The translations under genes and the position numbers were made by a program. From Amoebophrya sp. A120 (Eukaryota; Sar; Dinophyceae; Syndiniales; Amoebophryaceae), in the NCBI GenBank assembly GCA_905178155.1, contig CAJINV010000018.1, positions 600,609 through 664,608 of the forward strand: a DNA stretch of 64,000 nt. Reading direction: 5' to 3'. Every line of letters begins with the position of its first letter. The stretch's first letter is position 1. Shown piece after piece: positions 43,701 to 53,309 of the stretch. The notes under the pieces were generated by a model. The model saw only the letters and a program-made list of their open reading frames with translations. It did no database searches and was not told the origin of the DNA.

Positions 43701-46700
43701 AGCGGCGGAACGTATCGAGGTGGAAAGTGTAAGGACCAGGAGAGACGTATGGATGACCAGACGGACGCAGTCAATCCGCGAAATTTCAAAATTTTATCTT
43801 TATTGTGCGAGCAACAGCTAAAGAGTATGTAGAAGAAGAGTTCTGACGCAGAGCCACACAGAGGCGTCGTGGCACGCTGACAAAAAGCAATGAGGTTGAA
43901 AGGTTTTTAATTAATGTTGACGCAATAACCAAGCAATCCGCGAAATTTCAAAATTTAATTTTAATGAAGACAACAAATCCGCGAAATTTCAAAATTTTAT
44001 TCTTATCACTGGGAGGAGACTTACAAGAATCGTCTGGGTTTCGAGCATCATCGCTACACTGAAGTTGCGAGTCGGCTGGCGGCTACTGCGACCAGTAGTG
44101 CGTAGTATTCAACAAAATGTTGCACTTCGTAGTAGCGTATTAGAAAAGTCTCAGTTTTCGTACGCGGAAATTTCCTCCGATCTGTGGTTCCTCCACGACC
44201 CACCTGAGTGCCGTGCAGGAACGTCCGAGGCAGAGTGAAATTTCACAACACGAGTTCGACGTGCGCAAGTAAAGGCAAGGTGCTCAGTGGCCCATCGGTG
44301 TTCAGGTGAAGTCGCCACCGTGGAAGAAGGAGGTGCAGGTGCCTAGTACTACTTACGACTACGATAACGATAGCTCCTGTAGAAGTTTCGATGCATAAAA
44401 TAGCGCCAACGTCGACGATCTGGATTTTTGGGAAGTTGTGCGACTGAAGCAGAAGCTATTCCGTGAGAATTCACCATCCCAATTTATTTTTTGCATGTGA
44501 AATTTGAACTTCAACAACTTCCTACATTTTTTGCATGACAAATTTCTCTGATGGACGTGATGGACGTGGTTAATTTTCAGGGAATAAAAGCTGCAGGTCA
44601 GGCACACGAGAGTTGCCGGCTGTCGTGCTCGCCGTACTTCCAGCAGCAGGCGGCGGTGGCGCGGATGAAGTGGTTCGCGATCCTCCTCCCGCTGCACTTC
44701 TAGAGGTGGCACTGTCGGTTCTACTTAAGGCCACCGAGCCGGCTGCTGCTCCAACATCCGACGAGGAAGAGGACGACGATCCTAAGACCTCTCGGATATC
44801 AAACTGGCTCCAATTCTCCAGCATCCACGCATGCCTGCCGTCTGCAACACCGGAGTCGAACACCACACTGCTGAGCCCCTGCATCTCCTTGTCCAGGTGC
44901 TTTTTCGCGTTTTCTTCGTCACTCTGCACCTGGATACTGAGACCCTGGAAAAAATCCATCTTTGCAAGCAGCTCCCAAATGGGGAACTGCATGCCGTAAA
45001 ATTTTCGCAGGTCCAAATCGTGTGGAAAGGTGATTTATGAATTGCAAAAGTATTGTACTCGTATAAATGCATTACAAATTTCCTCAGCAAGAAAAATGAA
45101 ATTTGTAATGCTGATTTACCTTAAGAAAAAGATTTGTGATGCATGATTGCAATACGAGTACGATACTTTTGCACAGGATATGATTTTGCGTTCGTAAATC
45201 TCCGCCACAAGATTTTCGTTCTCCTCCTCCGTTTGCGACTGCGCATTCGGGTTATGCATTTTTGCAGAATCATCAAACAACTAGCGCATGCATCTTCATG
45301 TTCATGCTCGGCCGAGTGACAAGTTTGCTCAAGATAAACTTATTTTTTGTTTATGCATCATTCAGGCAACATCAAACGTAACAAGAACTGCAAGGCAAAT
45401 CTGTCATGCAGTGTGGTCGCAATTCGTGCTACTACCACGCTAGCAATTTTTCTGCACTGGATACAGATTCTGGAAGAGCAACAGGGGCTCGGCGGTCGTC
45501 GCGTTCGCTTGCTGGTCCTCCTCCACCTGAACACGCGATCCTGCCTTGCTGTCCGTGCCACTCGAGCCACTTGCCGTTGAACTCGGTACAGCTGGCAAGC
45601 TAGCGCTGCTCGCACCGCTAGACTTCGTCGTCGGAGAGGACGATGCATCTCGATCTCCTGCTTCGATGGCAATGGCAGCGCCGTCTACTTCTGCACCACT
45701 GCTCCCGCCCCTTCCGGGTTTCTTATAGGCTTTCAAGTATTTCACGCGGGTAAGAAACGCCTGCGCCTGGTTATAACCCGCTCAGCTGTTACAATCTCAA
45801 ACGTTACGGTTGTACAATAGAATATGGAAATCTGTGATGCAAAATGTGCATGACCTAGCCTACTCCCACAGCATTGCGCATGACAAGTTCTGGACTCCAA
45901 AACCGCAATTGAATCTGGCGAAATTTGTATTGCAGAAAGTGAAACGCTGTGCGGGTCTGTCATGCTCATCATACACCACAAAATCCAGATTCTTTTGTAA
46001 CGGTTGGGATTGTAACGCTTAGGCGGGTCATACTGGTGCACATACTCGAACGCCTGTACGCGGTCTTGGGCTGCGACGTTGATGAAAGCCAGGTTGATGG
46101 TATCCACAGGAATATTAATCTCCCGGACACGACGTACGAATCGGAATCATGTGGCTCCTTGTTCCGCATGACTACAAACCTTTTGCAGCATGACAAGTGA
46201 GTTGCTTCTTGTTCCAAGTTCGTGAAATGTGTGATGCACTTTGGACAATGTACAGGGAAATTTGTGTTGCATACAGCGCTAGCCACGCCATCGCGACCGG
46301 GCACTTGTTCAAGTGCTCCCGTTGCAGCACTCCCTCGGTCAGGAAGTGGCACCACGATTCGTGCAGGTCCAAGTCTAGGTCATCAAGCTTTTGCGGAAGC
46401 TGCAGGTCGAAGTGGTTTTCCCAGCCCTGGCTGCAAGGGTCCTGTAGGAGAACGCTGTCTTCATTTTGCTCACCGTCTCGCCCGCTGATGCCCTCAGCAG
46501 GAGCTGCGCCATGCTTGATCCTGATACTGTCGGAAATCACGTAGAGGCATCCACAAAAAAGGACCCAGCACCATCCCCATCCTTTTTTTGGATAGTAAAC
46601 TACACAGGGTCTGATCTTGCATGTTTTGCATGACAAATTGGATGCTGGAGATGGGTCTCATTTTTTGTGGATCATAAGAGCAGCGGGAAGATCACGCGCG

Positions 46701-47914
46701 AGAAGTCGTAGAGGAAAAATAGTTTCCCTATCCACAAAAAAACAACCATGATCCCCATCCATTTTTTGCATGACAAATACTCAAAATTATGCGTGTTTTG
46801 CATGACAAAGTGCATGGCTATGGTTGTTTTTTCTTGGATATTCCAGTTGATCAGATCGATGAGCAAACTCCACTCCACAAGCCAGTGTGCCCCCGCCAGT
46901 TCGTTGCTAATGTTATCTTCGGTGTTGGTGGCGAGCCAGGCCAGGCGGACGGAGAGAACGCCGAGCAATTCCTCCGTAGTCAACTGGCGGACGTTTTCCT
47001 GGTCGACGTTGACGTCGAGAAAACATTTGAACTTCACAATCGTCGGCCACAACAAAGTATGCATTGCAAAACCAAAAGTAACGCACTCGTACTGATACGG
47101 ATCGCAATCACGCATGACAAATCTCCTACCTTAGGTAAAGCAGCATCACAAGTTCCACTTTTCTTCTTGCCAAAATTTGTGATGCAATTCCTACTAGTAC
47201 GACTACGATACTTTTGCATTGCATACAAAGTGTTCACCAGTTGCTTGATCCCTTCGCCCGAAAGTTTGTTCCGGCCCCCCGCCTGCAAAATTTCCGTGCC
47301 GAACTCGGCCAAGGGCGTGCGCACCTGCTCCCAGTCGATCTGCAACTCCCGGATCTGCTGGTAATTGGGGTCTTCGTACGGATATGCATTGCAAAATTAT
47401 CGTACTAGTAGACTACTAGTACAAAAAAAAATTACTACTGTAGTAAAGATATGCATTGCAAAATTACTACTGTAGTAATTGCATTGCTTAGCATATACAA
47501 CTGAAATTTGTAATGCTGTTTTACCTTAGAAAGGAGATTTGTCATGCATAGCAGCATTTACTACGAGTACGATAGTTTTGCAGAGCATAACGGATTCGGG
47601 TGGTGCGCGTTGCAACGAGTGATTTGTTCGAGTTGCGGCTGTTGTAAAGGCAGCTCCCCCTCCTGCGGGTTTAATATTTCTCGTTCCACTTCTTGCGCTG
47701 TTACAGGAGCGAGGAGGTTCAGGTTGTGGGGATCACCAGGCAGGAAAAACAACCAGGGCGCAGACAACCAAAATGGTGAGCGTGCATAAGTCGTCGCGTG
47801 GGTCCGGGTCGTGGAGCAAATTATCAGCTGAAAGCCGAGAAGAAAACTTAAGAGCGGCTTGAACTTGGAGGTCAAGAACGACGTCAGGGGGCTAGTTGTA
47901 CTTGTCGCCCCCAT
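40749..47914 (-). CDS. FkbM-family methyltransferase with signal anchor and long extensions
   Basis: Likely SAM-dependent methyltransferase of the FkbM (Methyltransf_21) type, acting on a glycan or small molecule. ATG at 47912-47914, 17 exons, about 1,120 residues. The N-terminus has a hydrophobic segment (FKPLLSFLLGFQLIICSTT), suggesting a type II membrane or secretory enzyme. About 600 residues of unassigned sequence follow. The catalytic core is rebuilt from small exons: motif I IQIVDVGA (exon at 44398-44456), then GKPHVYHRLL, QVIGFDPNEKYR, LSSSLLEPNVDVV, LKVDVQGAEMLVFQGAEE, LEEVVVIDVEVHF and DMPLFADIDIFL. A hydrophilic tail of about 320 residues ends in RARREEL. Fifteen of 16 introns are introner elements. 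The exception, about 43489-44397, has no clear splice sites, so the join DVGA to CLQVRGKPH is inferred. The two halves could instead be separate genes, but motif I is then orphaned. Confidence 0.78.
41716..42007. mobile_element. Introner element, family A
   Basis: Ends TGTCAAATGCAAATGTGTC and GACACATTTGCAATGCATA. Direct repeat TGCGT/TGCGC. Confidence 0.85.
42070..42196. mobile_element. Introner element, family D
   Basis: Ends TATCCCCAGTAGAAAACAAC and GGTCTTTTTTCATGGATA. Perfect direct repeat AATGC. Confidence 0.88.
42242..42506. mobile_element. Introner element, family A
   Basis: Ends TATCAAATGCAAATATGTC and GACATTTTTGCATTTGATA. Perfect direct repeat TTCCT. Confidence 0.92.
42563..42778. 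mobile_element. Introner element, family F variant
   Basis: Ends TATCACAGGAAAAAACTG and CAGGTTTTTCTTGCGATA, with subterminal TTTCACTGTGA mirrored. Perfect direct repeat CAAAA. Removal joins DIDFL to KVDVQGAEM. Confidence 0.92.
42816..42970. mobile_element. Introner element, family B
   Basis: Ends TATGAACTGCAAAACTGTATC and GATACTTTTGCAATGCATA. Direct repeat AAGTG/AAATG. Leaves a 37 nt exon between it and the element at 42563. Confidence 0.88.
43092..43315. mobile_element. Introner element, family H-like, degenerate
   Basis: Ends TATCCACAGGGAATTTCAAC and AAAATTCGCATTCTATA, flanks AACTC/AGCCC. Diverged ends, but removal gives QNGLSSSLLEPN, which fits the methyltransferase family. Confidence 0.7.
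43489..44397. other. Long atypical intron of the methyltransferase gene
   Basis: About 910 bp with no introner-type ends. It contains a GC-rich imperfect hairpin (GTCCGGGCG near 43655, CGCCCGGAC near 43708) and three copies of ATCCGCGAAATTTCAAAATTT. Neither a clear GT donor nor an unambiguous acceptor fits the required phase. Confidence 0.5.
43773..44000 (+). repeat. Three direct copies of ATCCGCGAAATTTCAAAATTT
   Basis: Copies near 43774, 43936 and 43977, nearly identical, each followed by an AT-rich TTATC or TTTTAAT tail. Confidence 0.85.
44457..44586. mobile_element. Introner element, family D-like, degenerate
   Basis: Ends TATTCCGTGAGAATTCACC and GGTTAATTTTCAGGGAATA. Direct repeat GAAGC/AAAGC. 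Confidence 0.78.
45036..45180. mobile_element. Introner element, family B
   Basis: Ends TATGAATTGCAAAAGTATTG and CGATACTTTTGCACAGGATA. Perfect direct repeat TGATT. Confidence 0.9.
45253..45463. mobile_element. Introner element, family B-like, degenerate
   Basis: Ends TATGCATTTTTGCAGAATC and TTTTTCTGCACTGGATA. Flanks CGGGT/CAGAT agree at 3 of 5 positions. Removal joins LLFQNL to NAQSQTEEENEN in frame. Confidence 0.72.
45772..46032. mobile_element. Introner element, family K
   Basis: Ends TATAACCCGCTCAGCTGTTA and TAACGCTTAGGCGGGTCATA. Perfect direct repeat CTGGT. Confidence 0.87.
46101..46273. mobile_element. Introner element, family H
   Basis: Ends TATCCACAGGAATATTAATC and GGGAAATTTGTGTTGCATA. 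Flanks GATGG/CAGCG do not match well, yet removal keeps the frame (MAWLAL joined to NLAFINVAAQDR). Confidence 0.78.
46548..46676. mobile_element. Introner element, family D variant
   Basis: Ends CATCCACAAAAAAGGACCC and GGGTCTCATTTTTTGTGGATCATA. Direct repeat AGAGG/AGAGC. Confidence 0.78.
46729..46840. mobile_element. Introner element, family D
   Basis: Ends TATCCACAAAAAAACAACC and GGTTGTTTTTTCTTGGATA. Direct repeat TTCCC/TTCCA. Confidence 0.87.
47058..47225. mobile_element. Introner element, family B
   Basis: Ends TATGCATTGCAAAACCAAAAG and GATACTTTTGCATTGCATA. Perfect direct repeat CAAAG. Confidence 0.9.
47393..47589. mobile_element. Introner element, family B, with internal duplication
   Basis: Ends TATGCATTGCAAAATTATCG and CGATAGTTTTGCAGAGCATA. 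Perfect direct repeat ACGGA. The left terminus recurs inside at about 47452 with a second copy of ATTACTACTGTAGTAA. Confidence 0.88.
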
Positions 47915-49307
47915 TTTCTTGGACAAGTGTTGGATGCCAGCACGACCACGTGGGTGTGGAGCTCCAGCTGGGTTATTTCAGCGGTAGAAACGTCGTAATT
48001 TGCAGCTCATAGCAAATTTTTTGTTCATCTTTGTTTGACTTTCCTTCAAACGAAACTAAGCATAAGCAGCACGACGACAACTTTATTTTTCAGAACTTAC
48101 AACTACTGGGTGCAGCGGCCTGTTTCATCTACAAGTAGATCTTCTAGTACCGACAAACTCGATGTAAAAAATTGTTGATCTTGAAGATTCGTGATGTAGA
48201 TGTTTATTAATACAATAGTTGTACAGGAGAAACCTGTTTACTGACAGACGAATTGTACGAGCCTCAGCACCACGCACAGTATCAGACAAAAATCATGGAA
48301 CTGCCTGGGAGCAGAGGGCGAAAAAAAGAAAAGAAGAGCCTTCACTTCAGCGGTCAGTCGGTTGCGGTTCATACACATTGAAAAACAATAAAGAGCAGAT
48401 CCTCATGATTGGTACTGGAATCAAAGGAGATCAGCAGGTTGATCACAAGGAAAATTGCGTCTCCACGATGTCCAACACATATGTAAATTGAACAGGATGT
48501 AGTTGGCGAAGATCGTACTTCTTGTGGATATGGATCCCAGCACTCCGCAATAGAAACTGCTCTGCACGACCGCTACATGGGTGAGTGAAAGAAAAAAAAA
48601 CGAACTACGGCAAGAACAGGCCTTCAAGCTGTAAACTAGACGTCCTCTTCAGGTGTGACACGAGCATGTTGAGTTCTATGTGATTGTTTCCTTTTGTGGA
48701 GCGCAATTGTTGTTCACGTTTATTACCAAGCCAAAATTTCAGTTCGTATTGTACAAAGTTCAGCGACAAGTTCTTTACTTTTTTCCCGGAGCAGACGAAT
48801 TATTCCAAAAAGCGCCAACGGTGATGCGAGCTGCGAGTCCTCCATTGTTCGTCGTGATGATGTGCTTTTCTGTACAGAGGACCACTCGTCTACTTCACTA
48901 CTGGCGATCCGTTAGCCAGCACTAACAATGAAGTAGCTCCTCACAGCACAACAAGATCATGCAGCGACTCATCTACTACAGGAAAGGCAAAGGCATGGGC
49001 TTTTCCTTTTCTCCTCCTGTTTTCGTGACTGTGAGAGCCACGCGTGCCTGCGAAACGAGCCTTACAACTGTAGTACATTGTCTGCTCGCAACACGCTGCG
49101 CCACGCCTGCATCAAACAAACTGGTATAAAAATGTAAATGAGATTAAGACTTCTATCGGCATCGACATGAAATGACGCGAAACGCAAACTGGTAGAAAAA
49201 TTATGAACGAACTAGTGCAAGTTCTTTCGATAACGATATCTGGATCATCTGAAATAGACGCAAACTGGTAATAGTAAATAAGCAGGAAATTGATCATATT
49301 GATCAAG
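47915..49307. other. Gene-free stretch upstream of the methyltransferase gene
   Basis: AT-rich with only short frames. It should include the methyltransferase promoter and the end of the small gene's 3' untranslated region. No element can be placed. Confidence 0.4.
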
Positions 49308-49559
49308 TATCAAATGTAAAAGTGTCTGGGTCTGGAAGAAAGCATGTTTGTCATGCTTGTCTGGCATGACTCTTAAATCTGTCATGCACGTTGCCCAAGA
49401 GCCGCTTTTTTCTTTCATGCGGAGACGCAATTTGTCATGCAGAATAGGCAACACCTACAAGCTCAGAAGTTTGTCATGCTGAGCCAGCACTTGTGGCCTC
49501 CTCATGCTACGCCACTCAGCATCAGAAGTTTCCAGACCCAGACATTTTTACATTTGATA
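49308..49559. mobile_element. Introner element, family A, in a 3' untranslated region
   Basis: Ends TATCAAATGTAAAAGTGTC and GACATTTTTACATTTGATA. Perfect direct repeat TCAAG. Lies 21 bp past the stop codon of the small gene to its right. Confidence 0.87.
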
Positions 49560-49580
49560 TCAAGACGACTATGTTGACTA

Positions 49581-50960
49581 TCACGCCACGGACGCTGACT
49601 TCGCTAGCCGCTTCTTCTTCTCGGCATTCCGCTTTTCGAGTGCCCTTTTGGCGTCTGGGAGCTAGTATCCTGTGTAAAAACCAACGCACCCACCTCCCCA
49701 GAGTCAAGATGGGGATTTTTTTTTGCTACCCAAACCAACGGCTGTTGCGCATGACAAGTTCTAGTCTTGTTGGCTCGCAGTGTCATCCTGCTATGCTAGC
49801 AGGGCAGCAGCTGCAGCACATCAAATCGGCCATCTCAGCCTGATTCTAGCATGACGAGCTCCTAGATAGCAATAGAAAATCGTCCTCATACTAGGCGGCC
49901 TGCGCATGATGAGAAACGTTTGAGGCTTGCGCTTGCGCATGGAGATTTTGATTTGCGTGACAGGTCTGGGGCGGGGACGTTTTTACATCGGATAAGTAGT
50001 CTTGCTTCATCACGCGGAGCTCTTCGAAGAGGTCGGGCGGATACTTCAGGTTATGCATTGCAAATGCGTCTGGGTCTGAGAATAAAGTCACGACTTGGAT
50101 TGCTAGACTTGCATTCCCGTACAAAAAATTTGTATATTGCAGCATGACCGACAACACGCGACTTATATGATTGTCATGCAACATTGCGGTTTGTAAAAAT
50201 GCGCGTTACAACGCTTGACCATGACGACCTGGAGACAGTAGCAGCGCCAAAAAACTTTGCCATGCTTGACTGCATGAAGTAGAAGCGTCTTGGTCATGCC
50301 GAACTCAGCAACACAACTTTGCAGACCTAGACATAGGTCATGCCGAACTCAGCAACACAACTTTGCAGACCCAGACATTACATTTGCAAGGGATATAAGT
50401 ACAGGGCACGCGACGCCTTTTCTGTGTGCTTGAAGAGCGGCGGATTGATGTTGATGGGCGGGGGTCCGATTGCAGGCGGCAATGGTTCGGGGCCCATCGG
50501 CTTCGCCGTGTCCGGGGGTGCACTATGCATTGCAAAAGTTCATCTCCCGTCGCACAACGTAGTTTTTTTTCATGGCCACGGATAAGAAAATCGCATCGGA
50601 CCCGGCTTCCAGCACAGATTCAAATACTTAAAATGCGCTGCATTTATTTTGGAAATTTCGACGTGCGGGAACAAAGAAGCTACGAACAGCACGAAACCTA
50701 AACTTTTGCAGAGGATAGGGATCCTTGCCGTCCAATTTGGCCAATGCCTCCACTTCCGCACGGTCTGCAGCTCGGTTCTCCTTGGTTTTGTGGTAGTGCT
50801 TGATCTTTTGCCGGTGAAAGTAGATGGGGTAGAGGTGCTTCTCCCGTTGTATGTTGTGGCCGACCATCCAATCCTTGTGCTGCTGGCCCATTTTCTCCGG
50901 ATCCGGTGGGGCGACGTCTGTGGTGGTCGTGTTGATTTTTATCTTGGTTTTCTTCTTCAT
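49581..50960 (-). CDS. Unknown small basic protein, four exons
   Basis: ATG at 50958-50960. Exons at about 50718-50960, 50396-50523, 49995-50051 and 49581-49665, product about 165 residues. The spliced sequence reads MKKKTKIKINTTTTDV, then EKMGQQHKDWMVGHNIQR, YPIYFHRQKIKHYHKTKE, a proline-rich stretch (PMGPEPLPPAIGPPP), YPPDLFEELRVMKQDY joined to FPDAKRALEKRNAEKKKR, and LAKSASVA. Every intron is an introner element, and removal with one repeat copy gives a single frame whose codon count divides exactly by three. The mix of basic helix and aromatic-rich segment resembles small structural proteins, but I do not recognise a family. Confidence 0.72.
49666..49994. mobile_element. Introner element, family E
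   Basis: Ends TATCCTGTGTAAAAACCAACG and GGACGTTTTTACATCGGATA. Flanks GCTAG/AGTAG agree at 3 of 5 positions. Confidence 0.82.
50052..50395. mobile_element. Introner element, family A, with 44 bp tandem duplication
   Basis: Ends TATGCATTGCAAATGCGTC and CATTACATTTGCAAGGGATA, flanks CAGGT/TAAGT. A 44 bp unit starting GGTCATGCCGAACTC is repeated in tandem at 50292-50378. Confidence 0.82.
50524..50717. mobile_element. Introner element, family B
   Basis: Ends TATGCATTGCAAAAGTTC and AACTTTTGCAGAGGATA. Flanks TGCAC/GGGAT do not match, but the frame is kept (LDGKDP joined to PPDTAKPMG). Confidence 0.78.
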
Positions 50961-52321
50961 CTCGAAAACGTACCTTCCTAGGAGGTAGAGGACTATCCCT
51001 ATCCTTAAACATTGATCACGTCTTCTGATAGGATCTTTTTCACACTACAAGGGTTAAGTAAGAGTCAGGAGTCTCAGTTGCGCAATCATATACAGCTGTT
51101 GAGCGACTACATTACTTCTACACGTACCCTCTGGCTGTGCGTGCCACCTGTACAACTCCCTGCCGCGGTATCCCATTGCAAACGGTTTGCCGCCCGCGCT
51201 TGATGTGGTCTTGTTCTTCGCATTTTCAAGAAAACACGAACATTACACGAGTTCACTTCAAGTCGATTTTGAGAACGGCAACATAGAACATCTGCAAAAG
51301 ACAGAGTTGTGCAGGCAGAGTTATTTCAGATTCAGGCTCCTGGTCCTCTTGAAAAAAATGCAAATGGCATGCATTATAAGTAGCAACAATCATGACATTC
51401 ATCAAAAACGACAACGAGACTTGGAAAACGCCCAAACTGTACATTGATGAACAACAACTTCAAAATTGGAGATCGCCTCCCCGTGAAGCTGCGAAGAAAC
51501 AACAACCACATCAGCACGGTGACATACTTTATTGTACTGTGATAAATCTTGAACCGGTCCTCTCCAGGTCTTGTAGCTCCTTGGTGGCATAAGGGCCCGC
51601 GCTTGCTGCCACGCGTTCAGCGTGGCTGGCTTGAGGTACCTCATAGATTTACAACGGGGGTGGGTTGTATGTTCGCTTCATCATCACATCAACACAGAAA
51701 CGACGGCGCGGTCACCAGATCGTAGTACTAGAAGCGATTTGATGCCGCGTTCGTATAGATGACAGTATTTCACTGTATCTGATAATCTAGCATGCATGGT
51801 TTATCTTGTAGAGATGATGCTGCATTAGCATCAGCGGGTGCTCCACCTCCTGCTCAGCTTGCTCATGCTCACGCAACTTGTCATGCTCATCTTGCTTCAC
51901 CACGACCCGCACGAGCTTCTTACATAGCAGAAAAATAGCGGTCGTAGTGGACTTCTGACAAGGAAGTGATGCAAGAATTTTCGTGTAGTTCAACAACTGA
52001 AACCAAATGCAAAAAAGCAACATTTCATCAACATTTCAGTACTGGTTTTGCATGAACGCCCTTCCTCCCGGATCCGCGACGAGGCCGCGCTTCCCGCCTT
52101 GCGACTCCTTAACAACAGGAATGCACGGGAAATCTTTCATCTTCACGACAGAAACACCAACATGATTTCCATGCTACAGCACGACGCTAACGCTAAGGTT
52201 GTCTTGGTAGTGATTTGGACCAACTTTTTATCGGCCAAGAAAATCGAAAAAAAATCCGGTGGCGCGGCGAAACTGTAGAGGCCAGAGCCAACCAACCTAA
52301 GGGGGGCGATTCCCGATTCCC
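50961..52321. other. Gene-free stretch upstream of the small gene
   Basis: AT-rich with short frames only. A possible exon-like frame at about 52048-52278 (HERPSSRIRDEAALPALR) has no start, partner exon or family signal, so I do not annotate it. Confidence 0.35.
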
Positions 52322-52855
52322 GAATTTTGCATTGCTCAAAATCGATTTTGCATTCCCGCAGACGCGGATTGCACAAAATCGATTTTGCATGATTGCACGA
52401 AACCGAATCCCGCAAAATCGATTTTGCATTGCACAAAATCGATTTTGCGTTGCACAAAACCGAAGCCCGATTTTGCATTGCACAAAATCGATTTTGCATT
52501 GCACAAAACCGAATGCCGCAAAATCGATCTTGCATTGCACAAAATCGATTTTGCATTGCACAAAACCGAATGCCGCAAAATCGATCTTGCATTGCACAAA
52601 ATCGATTTTGCATTGGACAAGATCGATTTTGCATTGCACAAAACCTAGTCCCGATTTTGCATTGCACAAAATAGATTTTGCATTCCCTCAGACGCGGATT
52701 GCACAAAATCGATTTTGCATATGCACAAAACCGAATCCCGCAAAATCGATTTCGCATTGCACAAAATCGATTTTGCATTGCACAAAACCGAATCCCGCAA
52801 AATCGATTTTGCATTGCACAAAATCGATTTTGCATTGCACAAAACCACATCACGG
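52322..52855 (+). repeat. Tandem array of AAAATCGATTTTGCATTGCAC units
   Basis: About 20 units of two alternating types, CAAAATCGATTTTGCATTG and CACAAAACCGAATCCCGC, cover the interval with few changes. The core AAAATCGATTTT is a perfect palindrome. Both strands are open in several frames through the array, which is a property of the repeat rather than evidence of a protein. It abuts the 5' side of the retrotransposon. Confidence 0.9.
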
Positions 52856-53309
52856 TCTGCTGAGCGCGGCGGCGGACGTCGCGGCAGCGGTGCACACGGT
52901 GACAGAAGCGGTAGACAGCGTGTCCACCCGGTTCAGTGACCTCGTCAACCCTCCGGCAAGGCTAAAGGGAAAAGGGACAAAAGCCACAGGCCGGGCGGCG
53001 GCACAAGGAGCCGGCGGCCGCGAGACAGAACGACAGGCGTCGCAAAGAAGAGCAGGCCAAAGAGAGGAGCAGAGGCACGAGCCGCCCGCGAGGCCGGCGC
53101 AGGAGGGGGAAAAAAAAGAGAAACAAAACGCCGAGGCTTCACCCCAGCAACACACTGAGGGGCGTAAGCACCGCCTTCGTACAGGTGGAGGACGAGGACG
53201 ACATCATGTGGACACGCACCCACAGGAACGGCGCCGTCGACCTGATGCCGGGGGAGAGCAAGCGGAGCCTCGTCAACAGAGGCGTCTTGACAGAGCAACA
53301 GGTCCGTGA
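52856..53309 (+). CDS. Possible ORF1 of the retrotransposon, overlapping ORF2
   Basis: A frame different from the main one is open through 53309. It begins with a helical stretch (LLSAAADVAAAVHTV, EAVDSVSTRFSDLV), followed by a long Arg/Gln/Glu-rich basic region, as in nucleic-acid-binding ORF1 proteins. No ATG is evident because the frame continues backwards through the repeat array. It overlaps ORF2 by at least 125 bp. A run of eight A after five G (near 53106-53118) lies in the overlap. Weak evidence; it could be 5' leader sequence. Confidence 0.35.

Noticed and set aside
49112-49306. A 64-codon hydrophobic frame downstream of the small gene
   Set aside because: It could be reached only by a splice in another phase. 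The chosen junction gives a charged helix and a clean stop, and this frame has AT-rich chance composition.
52215-52860. Long repeat-bearing open frames on both strands reading KIDFALHK or NRFCIAQ repeats
   Set aside because: They arise from the AAAATCGATTTTGC tandem array, which lacks stops in several frames on both strands at once. No start context or domain supports a protein.
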